From Desulfarculus sp. (GTDB lineage Bacteria > Desulfobacterota > Desulfarculia > Desulfarculales > Desulfarculaceae): 64,000 nt of DNA. The stretch spans positions 103,641-167,640 of the forward strand of contig QZKP01000012.1 in NCBI GenBank assembly GCA_003605055.1, read 5' to 3'. The notes beneath the pieces were generated by a model. It saw only the letters and a program-made list of their open reading frames with translations. It was not told the origin of the DNA and did no database searches. Made by a program: the position numbers and the translations under genes. This document shows, in pieces, positions 34,704 to 42,626 of the stretch (positions are counted from its first letter, which is position 1; each line of letters opens with the position of its first letter).

Positions 34704-35958
34704 GTTACTGGTGGTGGCGCTGTCCTTGCTGGCACTCATTCTGCCGGCGGGCGGCGCCTTGGCCGCCCAGCCCATCATCCTGGGCTGCCCGCTGGCCACC
34801 GCCTTCCTGTACGGCTGGGACGCGGAGCGGGGCATCAAGCTGGCCGTGGAGGAGATCAACGCCGCCGGCGGGGTCAAGGTGGGCGGAGTCAAGCGCCCCT
34901 TCCAGGTGGAGGTGATAGACACCCGCGACCTGGAGGCCGGCGTGCCGGTGAGCGAGGCCCTGTTGGCCGTGGAGAAGCTGATCCTGCAGAAAAAGGCCAA
35001 CTTCATCGTAGGCGGCCCGGTGCGCTCCGAGGCCGGCCTGGCGGCCATGGCCCTCTTGTCCAAGCACAAGACCATCTCCATCCTGTCCACCGGCGTGCTC
35101 ACGCCCAAGTACCACGCCCTGGTGGCCAAGAACTACGACAAGTTCAAGTACCTGTTCCGCATCTCCGGCGAGGTGGTGTGGATGGTCAAGGGCGAGATGA
35201 TCCCCGCCCTGGTGGGTCTGGGCAAGAAGTACAATCTCAACCGCATGTACATCATGGTCCAGGACGTGGCCTGGGCCCGGGCCCTGGGCAAGGTCATCGG
35301 CGGGGCCATGGGCAAGATGGGCTGGAAGGTGGTGGGCGAGACGGTCTACCCCACCGGCACCAATGACTTCTCCATGGGCCTGATCAAGGCCAAGAAGGAA
35401 AACGCCCAGGTGCTCCTGTTGGCCATGGACATGCCCGAGAGCGCGGTGCTGCTCAAGCAGTGGTACGACATGAAGCTGCCGGCCCTGCCCTTTGGCACCA
35501 TCCTGGCCGCCGCCGAGCAGCCGGGCTTCTGGAAGGCCACCGAGGGCAAGGGGCAGTACACCCTGGCCAGCGTGGTCAACGCGGGCAACACCCCCAGCAA
35601 CGCCACGCCCTGGACCATGAAGTTCGCCAAGGCCTACGAAAAGAAGTACGGCCTGGAACCCGAGGGCTACGGCACCTCTTCCAGCTACATGGCGGTCTAT
35701 GTGCTCAAGGACGCCATTGAGCGGGCCGGCAGCCTGGACCCGGACAAGGTGGTGGCGGCCCTGGAGAAGACGGACATGATGGGGGTCTACGGCCGCATTC
35801 GTTTTGACCCCAAGTCCCACCAGATCATCCCAGCGATTGACCCCAAGCAGGGCGCGGTGGGCACTATCTTCCAGTGGCAGCAGGGCAAGCGGGTAGTGGT
35901 GTTCCCGCCCTCCATCGCCACCGGTCAGATAATGCTGCCGCCCTGGATGAAGAAGTAG
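34687..35958 (+). CDS. Liv-type ABC transporter substrate-binding protein (module I)
   Basis: Periplasmic receptor (423 aa) of the branched-chain amino acid/amide (HAAT) class, family of LivJ/LivK, delivering ligand to the LivHMGF proteins encoded next. The signal peptide covers residues 1-27 (TRK start, ALAA cleavage). The mature part starts PIILGCPL and has the usual two-lobed type I fold, including a DTRDLEAG segment and, near the end, a VVAALEKTD stretch. ATG 34687 is preferred to the ATG six bases earlier because AGGGG then has a normal 7-nt spacing. With a CoA ligase gene in the same operon, an aromatic or other organic acid is a likelier ligand than an amino acid; this is inferred. Confidence 0.93.
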   Translation: MTRKIRLLVVALSLLALILPAGGALAAQPIILGCPLATAFLYGWDAERGIKLAVEEINAAGGVKVGGVKRPFQVEVIDTRDLEAGVPVSEALLAVEKLILQKKANFIVGGPVRSEAGLAAMALLSKHKTISILSTGVLTPKYHALVAKNYDKFKYLFRISGEVVWMVKGEMIPALVGLGKKYNLNRMYIMVQDVAWARALGKVIGGAMGKMGWKVVGETVYPTGTNDFSMGLIKAKKENAQVLLLAMDMPESAVLLKQWYDMKLPALPFGTILAAAEQPGFWKATEGKGQYTLASVVNAGNTPSNATPWTMKFAKAYEKKYGLEPEGYGTSSSYMAVYVLKDAIERAGSLDPDKVVAALEKTDMMGVYGRIRFDPKSHQIIPAIDPKQGAVGTIFQWQQGKRVVVFPPSIATGQIMLPPWMKK

Positions 35959-35996
35959 CCTCCGCAGAGGAGCCGCAACCAAATAACGGCCGCCGG

Positions 35997-36017
35997 GGGG
36001 AGGGCAGGGCCCTCCCC
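35997..36017 (+). repeat. Hairpin between receptor gene and livH (module I)
   Basis: Perfect 9-bp arms GGGGAGGGC and GCCCTCCCC with a 3-nt loop lie in the 92-bp gap after the receptor gene. No T-run follows (TTGGCG), so read-through into livH is expected. Its position matches the hairpins after the TAXI, DctP and module II receptor genes. Confidence 0.65.
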
Positions 36018-36050
36018 TTGGCGCAGCCGCCCCCCGGCTGAGGATTGGCC

Positions 36051-36917
36051 ATGGAGATCTTAGTCTACGGGATCATCAACAGCGTCACCTTGGCCCTGAT
36101 GGCCCTGGGCTTCACCTTGGTCTACGGGGTCAGCCGCCTGCCCAACTTCGCCCATGGCGCCCTCTACGTCCTGACCGGCTACATCACCTGGCAGCTCCTT
36201 AACCGCCTGGGCCTGCCCTACTTTCTGGCCGGGTTCCTGTCCCTGGCCCTGGTGGGAGGAGTGGGCGCCCTGATGTACCACTTCATCCTGGAGCGCATCC
36301 GGGGCATGGCCATCAGCGAGATCATCGCCTCCTACGCCATCGGCCTGGCCATTCTGGAGGGCCTGCGCTGGGCCGGGCTCAAGGGCGGCACCTTCATCCT
36401 CAAGCCCTTCATCGAGGGCAGCCTGAACATCGCCGGGGTTTCGGTTGACTATCAGCGCGTCCTGGCGGTGGTGTTGGGCGCGGCCCTGGTGGGGTTTCTC
36501 TGGCTGTTCGTCAACCAGACCCGGCTGGGCCTGGCGCTCAAGGGCATGGCCCAGGACGAGCGCGCGGCCATGACCCTGGGCATAGACAGCGACCGCATGG
36601 CCGTGGTGGCCATGGCCCTGGGCTCCATATTCGCCGGGGTGGCGGCCTTGGTGCTCATGCCCCTGGGCAGCATCATCGTGGAGTCCGGCTACCAGGTGCT
36701 GATACTGGCGGTGGCGGTGTGCATCGTGGGCGGGCTGGGCTCCTGGACCGGGGCCTTGCTGGCCGCCTTTGTCATCGGCTTCGCCCAGATACTCACCGTG
36801 TCCTATTTGGGGGCGCACTGGCAGATGGTGGTGGCCCTGGTGGCCATCATCCTCACCCTGGTTCTGCGGCCCAGCGGCCTGTTCGGCAAGCAGAAGGAAT
36901 TAGAAGAGCGGGTGTAA
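36051..36917 (+). CDS. livH: Liv-type ABC transporter permease LivH (module I)
   Basis: First inner-membrane permease (288 aa) of the importer, with about eight hydrophobic segments. LivH hallmarks are seen: GIINSVTLALMALGF, LPNFAHGALYVLTGYI and, in the middle, GLALKGMAQDERAAMTLGID, the cytoplasmic loop that contacts the ATPase. ATG 36051 has TGAGGA 8 nt upstream; a TTG two codons earlier is less likely. It ends 2 bp before the livM start and is strongly similar to the module II copy at 48912. Confidence 0.94.
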   Translation: MEILVYGIINSVTLALMALGFTLVYGVSRLPNFAHGALYVLTGYITWQLLNRLGLPYFLAGFLSLALVGGVGALMYHFILERIRGMAISEIIASYAIGLAILEGLRWAGLKGGTFILKPFIEGSLNIAGVSVDYQRVLAVVLGAALVGFLWLFVNQTRLGLALKGMAQDERAAMTLGIDSDRMAVVAMALGSIFAGVAALVLMPLGSIIVESGYQVLILAVAVCIVGGLGSWTGALLAAFVIGFAQILTVSYLGAHWQMVVALVAIILTLVLRPSGLFGKQKELEERV

Positions 36918-36919
36918 AC

Positions 36920-37942
36920 ATGGCTAGGCATCACGAGGGAATGCGCAAGGAGCGGCTGGACCGGGGCATCAAGGTGCGCAGCGACGGGGTGTACGCGGTG
37001 GGCTCCTGGCGGGAGATGGCCTTTTTGCTGGCCCCGCGCCTGGTGTTGATCCTGGGCCTGCTGGCCCTGCCCCTGGCCCTCGCGCAGGCGCCCTACTGGC
37101 AGAAGGTGCTCTCCATCATCTGCATCTACGCGCTGTTGGCCATCGGCTTCGACTTCCTGGCCCACTTCGTGGGGCTGGTGTCGCTGGGGGGCGCCCTGTA
37201 CATCGGGGTGGGGGCCTACCTGGCGGCGCTGCTCAACACCGAGCTGGGCCTGCCGGTCTGGGCCACCATCCCCCTGGCCACCGTACTGGGCGGCGGAGTC
37301 TGCACCCTGCTGCTCTGGCCCTGCCTGCCGCTCAGGGGCGTGTACTTCGCCATCGTCAGCCTGATGTTCCCCCTGTTGGCCTCCCGGATCATCGAGGCCC
37401 TGGACGTCTTCGGCGGCACCGACGGCGTCATCGGGGTGGCCGGCTTCCCCGGCGTATGGGTGGAGCAGTACCTCTTGGTGGTCTGCCTGCTGCTGATCCT
37501 GTTCGGCCTGCGCCGCCTGGTCAACGAGGACGTGGGCCTGGTGTTCCGGGGAGTGAAGGACAACGACCAGGCGGTCAAGGCCAGCGGCATCAATATCACC
37601 ACCTTCAAGGCCCTGGGCGTGTTCATCGCCGCCAGCCTGGGCTGCCTGGGCGGGGCCATCCTGGCCCACATCTACAACTGGGCCGGCATCAGCCAGTTCG
37701 CCCTGGATTTCTCCATCATCCCCATCGCGGCCACGGTGGTGGGCGGCGGCGGCACCCTGGTGGGGCCGGTGATCGGCTGCCTGATCCTGGTGCCCATCAG
37801 CGAGCTGCTGCGGGACTTCGGCACGCTCAGGATCGCGGTCTACGCCCTGATCCTGATGGCCTTCATCGTCTTCAAGAGCGAAGGGCTGATGAGCTTCGGC
37901 GCGCGCAAATACAACCAGTCCGAGTCCTGGGTGGAGATCTAG
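36920..37942 (+). CDS. livM: Liv-type ABC transporter permease LivM (module I)
   Basis: Second permease (340 aa), pairing with LivH. The cytosolic start ERLDRGIKVRSDGVYAVGSW is shared with the module II LivM and is unusual as an N-terminal extension before the first membrane segment (about residue 35). The LivM core follows, with LVSLGGALYIGVGAYLAALL, the RGVKDNDQAVKASGIN ATPase-contact loop and GGGGTLVGPVIGC. ATG 36920 is used; a second ATG seven codons later with GAGGGA is possible. It ends 3 bp before livG. Confidence 0.94.
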   Translation: MARHHEGMRKERLDRGIKVRSDGVYAVGSWREMAFLLAPRLVLILGLLALPLALAQAPYWQKVLSIICIYALLAIGFDFLAHFVGLVSLGGALYIGVGAYLAALLNTELGLPVWATIPLATVLGGGVCTLLLWPCLPLRGVYFAIVSLMFPLLASRIIEALDVFGGTDGVIGVAGFPGVWVEQYLLVVCLLLILFGLRRLVNEDVGLVFRGVKDNDQAVKASGINITTFKALGVFIAASLGCLGGAILAHIYNWAGISQFALDFSIIPIAATVVGGGGTLVGPVIGCLILVPISELLRDFGTLRIAVYALILMAFIVFKSEGLMSFGARKYNQSESWVEI

Positions 37943-37945
37943 GCC

Positions 37946-38755
37946 ATGGCCGCGGCCAGAGCCCAGATGAGCCCCGACCAGGCCCAGCCCCTGCTCAGCG
38001 TGCGCGGGCTGAACAAGACCTTCGGCGGGGTGCAGGCCCTGGCCGAGGTGAGCTTCGAGGTCCGGCCCGGGGACATCCTGGGCGTCATCGGCCCCAACGG
38101 CAGCGGCAAGACCACCCTGGTCAACGCCATCACCGGCTTCATCAAGCTGGACTCGGGCCGGGTGAGCTTCCAGGGCCGGGACATCACCGGCTGGGCCCCG
38201 CACAAGATCGTCAACCGCGGGCTGACCCGCACCTTCCAGGTGATGCGCCCCTACTTCAGCCTGCCGGCCTTCAAGAACCTGATCGTGCCGCTGTTCTCCA
38301 ACCGGGCCCGGCGCACCGGCGGCTGGCGGGGCGGGGGCCGGCTGGGCAGCCGGGACACGGTGGCCGTGGACATCCTGGAGGAGATCGGCTTCGAGCGCGA
38401 GTCCTACGTGCCCTACAAGGTGGCCTCCTCCCTGCCCACCGGCTACCTCAAGCGCCTGGAGCTGGCCCGCTGCCTGGCGCTGCGGCCCGAGCTGATCATC
38501 TGCGACGAGGTGTTCAGCGGCCTGTCCATGAGCGAGATGGCCTCCATGGTGCCCCTGATGGAGAAGCTGAACCTGGAGGGCATCACCCTGATCATGGTGG
38601 AGCACCGCCTGCGCGAGCTGTTCCGCCTGGCCACCCGGGTGCTGGTGATGAACTTCGGTGCCAAGATCGCCGAGGGCACGCCGGAGGAGGTCATGGCCGA
38701 CGAGCAGGTCAAGGAGGCCTACTTCGGCTCCGAGGAGGTCTACGGCTATGTTTGA
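37946..38755 (+). CDS. livG: Liv-type ABC transporter ATP-binding protein LivG (module I)
   Basis: ATPase (269 aa) energising the importer. Walker A is GPNGSGKTTL (about residues 49-58). The signature loop is non-canonical: LPTGYLKRLELAR replaces the usual L-[SA]-[YG]-GQQRRLEIAR, and the Walker B region reads IICDEVFSGLS instead of DEPxAGL. The module II LivG shows the same deviation, so it is a feature of this importer subtype rather than decay. Its stop overlaps the livF start by 8 bp. Confidence 0.93.
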   Translation: MAAARAQMSPDQAQPLLSVRGLNKTFGGVQALAEVSFEVRPGDILGVIGPNGSGKTTLVNAITGFIKLDSGRVSFQGRDITGWAPHKIVNRGLTRTFQVMRPYFSLPAFKNLIVPLFSNRARRTGGWRGGGRLGSRDTVAVDILEEIGFERESYVPYKVASSLPTGYLKRLELARCLALRPELIICDEVFSGLSMSEMASMVPLMEKLNLEGITLIMVEHRLRELFRLATRVLVMNFGAKIAEGTPEEVMADEQVKEAYFGSEEVYGYV

Positions 38756-39494
38756 GGCCCTGGGGCTGATGGTGTTCTACGAGAACATGCTGGCGCTCAA
38801 CAACGTCAGCCTGACCTGCGGCGAGCACCAGATCATCGGGGTGTTCGGGGCCAACAGCGCCGGCAAGTCCACCCTGATGTACACCCTGAGCGGGCTGATG
38901 CTGGACATCGCCAAGAAGGAGCAGCGCGCCGGCGGCGAGCGCATCACCATCCGCGGCCAGCTCAACTACCGGGGCGGGGACATCATGAACCTGCGTCCCT
39001 CGGAGCGGGCCCGGGCGGGCATCATCCTCTGCCCGGAGCGGCGGCGCATCTTCCCCGAGTCCTCCGTGCTGGAGAACCTGCGCATCGCCTCCTACCTGGC
39101 CACGCCCCAGCAGGCGGCCGAGACCCTGGAGTTCGTGTTCAACCTGTTCCCGCCCCTGACCAAGATAACCAAGCGCCTGGGCGGGTTCCTCTCCGGCGGC
39201 GAGCAGCAGATGCTGGCCATAGGCCGCACCCTGATGGCCCAGCCCAAGCTGCTCTTGTTGGACGAGCCCCTGCTGGGGCTTTCGCCGGCGATCCAATACT
39301 GGCTGGCCAAGGCCATCAAGGAGATCGCCGAGCAGCGGGGGGCGGCCATCATCGTGGCCGAGCAGTACGCCCGGCCCATCATGCCCATCATTCACTACGG
39401 CTACATCCTGGAGAACGGCTCGGCGGTGGTCGAGGGCGACAAGGATCAACTGATGAACAACCCCGACGTTAAGTCGGCCTACTTCGGGGCCTAA
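38748..39494 (+). CDS. livF: Liv-type ABC transporter ATP-binding protein LivF (module I)
   Basis: Second ATPase (248 aa), partner of LivG. Walker A GANSAGKSTLM (about residues 36-46), a canonical LSGGEQQMLAIGR signature and Walker B LLLLDEPLLGLSP are present. Compared with standard LivF, an insertion after Walker A (about residues 55-75, rich in Lys and Arg: IAKKEQRAGGERI) is seen, and it is shared with the module II copy. ATG 38748 lies within the end of livG, indicating coupled translation; the longer upstream frame runs through livG. Confidence 0.93.
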   Translation: MFEALGLMVFYENMLALNNVSLTCGEHQIIGVFGANSAGKSTLMYTLSGLMLDIAKKEQRAGGERITIRGQLNYRGGDIMNLRPSERARAGIILCPERRRIFPESSVLENLRIASYLATPQQAAETLEFVFNLFPPLTKITKRLGGFLSGGEQQMLAIGRTLMAQPKLLLLDEPLLGLSPAIQYWLAKAIKEIAEQRGAAIIVAEQYARPIMPIIHYGYILENGSAVVEGDKDQLMNNPDVKSAYFGA

Positions 39495-39497
39495 GCC

Positions 39498-41771
39498 GTG
39501 GGCGAGTTGGAGCGCGAATACACCTACACCCGCTTCGAGCAGGCGGCCCGCCAGCACCCGGAGCACGCCGCCCTGCAGTTCCTGGGCCAGCGCTTCAGCT
39601 ACCGCCGCCTGGCCGATCTGGCCGACCGCTTCGCCACCGGCCTGGACCAACTGGGCGTGCGAAAGGGCGACCGGGTCCTGCTCTACCTGGCCAACTGCCC
39701 GCAGTTCATCATCGCCTGGCTGGCCGCCCAGAAGATCGGGGCGGTGGTGGTGCTGGTCTCGCCCATCTACACCTCCCACGAAGTGGCCTACATGATAAAG
39801 GACTCCGGGGCCCGGCTGATCATCTGCCACGACACCAACTACGGCTACGTGCGCGAGATACTGGCCAGCAGCGGCCTGGAGCGGATCATCGTCACCCGCC
39901 TGCTGGACCTGGTGGCGCCAATCAAGCGCGCGGTGGCGGAGCTGTTTGACAAGGCGCCCACCGGCAAGGTCAAGGGCGGGTCCGAAACCATCTGGTTCAA
40001 GAAGCTCCTGGCCCACCCCCCCACCCCGCCCCGGGTGGAGCTGGACCCCATCGCTGACCTGTCCTACATCCTCTACACCGGCGGCACCACCGGCTTCCCC
40101 AAGGGCGTGCCGGGCAACCACTGGGGCCACTGCTCCTACGTGGCCGATATCATGGAACAGGTCTTGGCCGGCTACGTGCGGCCTGGCCAGGACACCTACA
40201 TCGCGGTCAACCCCCTGTTCCACATCATGGCCCTGGGCCTGATCATGGCCTTGGGCCTGAACCAGGGCAACACCACCATATTGATGCCCCAGCCCCATGT
40301 GGACGCCATTCTGGACGCGGTGCAGCGCCACCGGGTGCGCTGGATGCTGGGGGTGCCGGCCTTGTACCGCATGATCCTGGAGAACGACCGCCTGGCGACT
40401 TATGACCTCAGCTCCATCCGTTTCTGCTACTGCGGCGGCGACGTGCTGCCCCGGGAGGTGCTGGCCCGCTGGCAGGAGCGGGTGGGGGTGCCCATCTACC
40501 AGGTCTACGGCTCCACCGAGGCCGGCCACGTGACCTACTCCCGCCTGGCCGACGGCGAGCCGCCGCCCATGAGCGTGGGCAGGCCCTTGGCCAGCCGCCG
40601 CTGCCGGGTGGTGGACCCGGACACCCTGGAGCCCCTGCCCGTGGGCGAGCAGGGCGAGTTGCTGGTCACCAGCGACCACGCCATCAAGCACTACCTGAAC
40701 AAGCCCCAGGAGACCGCTCAGGCCTTCGTGGAGCTGGAGGGCGAAGTCTATTACCGCACCCGGGACTACCTCCGGCAGGGCGAGGACGGCCAGCTATTCT
40801 ATGTGGAGCGCTCGGCCGACATCCTAAAGCACAAGGGCTACCGGGTCAGCGCCTCGGAAATCGAGGCCGTGCTGCAGGACCACCCCACGGTGGTGGGGGC
40901 CTGCGTGGTGGGGGTGCCCGACGAGCGGGTGGGCGAGCGCATCAAGGCCATCGTGGTGCTCAAGGAAGACGCCAAGGGCGTGGGGGCCACGGAGCTCTTG
41001 CGCTTCTGCCGCGAGCGCCTGGCCCCCTACAAGGTGCCCTCCTACATCGAGTTCAGGGACATGCTGCCCAAGTCCAAGGTGGGCAAGCTCCTCCGACGCG
41101 AGATCCGCGACGAGGAGAAACGCCGCCTGGAAAAGGAAAAACGGGGCCCCGGCCAGCCCGAGGCCGGCCCGGCCCCCTCTGGGGAAGGAAGTGCTGCCAT
41201 GGAGTTTCAACAAGTGCTCAAGCTGCGCCGCAGTTGCCGGTCCTTCAAGCCCGATCCGGTCGGCGACGAGCAGGTCAACCGGCTCATCGAGGCCGCCACC
41301 TGGGCCCCCAGCCCCCTGCATCAGCAGCCCTGGTCGTTCGTGGTGGTGCGCGGCGCGGGGGTCAAGGCCCAGGTCAAGGCCGTGGCCGAGGCGGCCAAGC
41401 AAGCGGTGATTGCCGGCGGCGGGCCCGAGTGGGTCAAGAAATACGGCTTTGATTTCCTGGATCAGGCCCCGCTGTACATCGTGGTCTGCTACGACCCCAA
41501 CAAGGGCGGCCTGGGCACGGCCTTTGGCCAGCCCCAGGGGGCCCTGCAGGCGGCCAGCGCCGGCGTGCAGAACCTGATGCTGGCCGCGGCCGAGATGGGC
41601 CTGGGCAGCCTGTGGTTCACCTTTTTCGAGCCCGGGGCCATGAAGGAGGCCCTGGGCGTGCCCCCGGAGCTGGAGATCGCCGCCGTGGTGCCGTTGGGGC
41701 TGCCGGCCGGTGAGATGAAGGCCCCGCCGCGCAAGGCCCCCAAGGTCTTCAGGGACCGCTTCGGCGCCTAG
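39498..41771 (+). CDS. Fusion of AMP-forming CoA ligase and nitroreductase-family domain
   Basis: A 757-aa two-enzyme polypeptide. Residues 1 to about 545 are a complete acyl-CoA ligase: YTGGTTGFPKGV loop (about 192-203), YCGGDVLP, VYGSTEAGH, HKGYRVSASEIE hinge and the terminal SKVGKLLRRE. After a Lys/Pro/Gly linker, residues 568-757 form a nitroreductase-family flavin domain (RRSCRSF FMN site, SPLHQQPWSFVVV, AAEMGLGSLWF). A fused pair suggests that an acid is activated and its CoA ester, or a ring or nitro/enone group on it, is then reduced. An internal ATG (41199) behind GGGGAAGGAA could also produce the nitroreductase alone. Start GTG 39498, 3 bp after livF. The paralog at 52297 lacks the second domain. 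Confidence 0.9.
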   Translation: MGELEREYTYTRFEQAARQHPEHAALQFLGQRFSYRRLADLADRFATGLDQLGVRKGDRVLLYLANCPQFIIAWLAAQKIGAVVVLVSPIYTSHEVAYMIKDSGARLIICHDTNYGYVREILASSGLERIIVTRLLDLVAPIKRAVAELFDKAPTGKVKGGSETIWFKKLLAHPPTPPRVELDPIADLSYILYTGGTTGFPKGVPGNHWGHCSYVADIMEQVLAGYVRPGQDTYIAVNPLFHIMALGLIMALGLNQGNTTILMPQPHVDAILDAVQRHRVRWMLGVPALYRMILENDRLATYDLSSIRFCYCGGDVLPREVLARWQERVGVPIYQVYGSTEAGHVTYSRLADGEPPPMSVGRPLASRRCRVVDPDTLEPLPVGEQGELLVTSDHAIKHYLNKPQETAQAFVELEGEVYYRTRDYLRQGEDGQLFYVERSADILKHKGYRVSASEIEAVLQDHPTVVGACVVGVPDERVGERIKAIVVLKEDAKGVGATELLRFCRERLAPYKVPSYIEFRDMLPKSKVGKLLRREIRDEEKRRLEKEKRGPGQPEAGPAPSGEGSAAMEFQQVLKLRRSCRSFKPDPVGDEQVNRLIEAATWAPSPLHQQPWSFVVVRGAGVKAQVKAVAEAAKQAVIAGGGPEWVKKYGFDFLDQAPLYIVVCYDPNKGGLGTAFGQPQGALQAASAGVQNLMLAAAEMGLGSLWFTFFEPGAMKEALGVPPELEIAAVVPLGLPAGEMKAPPRKAPKVFRDRFGA
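41181..41201 (+). promoter_or_regulatory. Possible internal ribosome-binding site for the nitroreductase domain
   Basis: GGGGAAGGAA (41181-41190) lies 8 nt before an in-frame ATG (41199) exactly at the start of the nitroreductase domain. The linker could have arisen from a former intergenic gap by loss of the ligase stop codon, with the old start signal surviving. Confidence 0.4.
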
Positions 41772-41813
41772 GACGGGCCCAGCGCCCCCGGCATTGCGGT
41801 CGGCAAGTTTAAG

Positions 41814-42374
41814 GTGAGCAGCGTTCTGGGGCATGGCCTGGCCGGCCTGGTGGCCTACCAAGCCCTGCAGCGGCCGGCCCGCCTGCCCGGCGGGGTCTGG
41901 GGAGTGGGGCTGGCCCTGGGCCTGTCCCTGCTGCCGGACCTGGACGTGCTGGGGATGATGGGCTGGCCGGGGCTGTTCAACCACCGCGGCTTCAGCCACA
42001 GCCCCCTGTTTTTGGCCGGGGCCTGCACCGCCCTGGCCTTGGCCCTGTGCCGGGGCCGCTGGCAACGGCTGCCGCGCCTCTGGGCCGGGCTCCTGGCCGT
42101 GGCCCTGGCGCACCCCCTGCTGGACTATCTGGTGGGCCGCGGCCCGGGGGTGCCTTGGCTCTGGCCCTGGGACCAGACCGGCTTTCTTTCGCCGGTGGAG
42201 GTCCTGCCCGGGGCCTACTACGCGCGCTCCCTGCGGGGGCTGGTTTCGCTGCTGCACCACGGCCCCACCCAGCGGACCATGCTCTGGGAGGCGGTTGTCT
42301 TCGGGTCCCTGCTGGTTGCAGCTGGTTGGCTGAACCATTGGCTGGGCCGCAGAAGGCCCGGGCCCCGGCCCTGA
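41814..42374 (+). CDS. Membrane-bound metal-dependent hydrolase (YdjM/DUF457 family)
   Basis: A 186-aa protein with about four to five hydrophobic segments and the DUF457 metal-site motifs: LLPDLDVL (about residues 41-48), NHRGFSHS (about 60-67) and HPLLDYL (about 102-108). E. coli YdjM is a LexA-controlled member of unknown physiological substrate. It starts with a GTG behind a weak AAGG, 42 bp after the ligase-nitroreductase gene, and is probably co-transcribed as the last gene of module I. It has no visible link to the importer. The reaction is not known. Confidence 0.8.
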   Translation: MSSVLGHGLAGLVAYQALQRPARLPGGVWGVGLALGLSLLPDLDVLGMMGWPGLFNHRGFSHSPLFLAGACTALALALCRGRWQRLPRLWAGLLAVALAHPLLDYLVGRGPGVPWLWPWDQTGFLSPVEVLPGAYYARSLRGLVSLLHHGPTQRTMLWEAVVFGSLLVAAGWLNHWLGRRRPGPRP

Positions 42375-42626
42375 GCAGGCCAGCAGACGGTTTTGCCGAT
42401 CCCACGTCCTGCGGCTTTGTGTTACAATGTAGCTACTGCCGAGGCGGCTAATCCTCAGAAGTAAGTATTTTTGGTGGGTTACACATGCGGGGCATTACCC
42501 GGTGCAGCCCCGAGGCAAGCCAGCGCCGCCCCGATGGTCCGGTCCCGCGGGGCAGCCGTGGTCCGGCGGGAATCCAGCAAAGGCCAGGGCCCGGCCTGGG
42601 CGCCGGGCGAGAGCCAAGCGGGCGGC
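42375..42626 (+). promoter_or_regulatory. Upstream region of module II kinase gene with GTTAC elements
   Basis: This 252-bp gap precedes the module II kinase gene. Two GTTAC elements (42421-42425, within TGTTACAATG, and 42478-42482, within GGTTACAC) resemble half-sites of the 19-bp motif found twice upstream of the module II receptor gene at 47188 and 47278, suggesting control by the same response regulator. No sigma-54 promoter or clear sigma-70 promoter was identified. Confidence 0.4.

Noticed and set aside
38709..40691. Long minus-strand open frame (660 codons) opposite livF and the ligase-nitroreductase gene
   Set aside because: Antisense shadow of well-supported genes; composition is biased and no motif is present.
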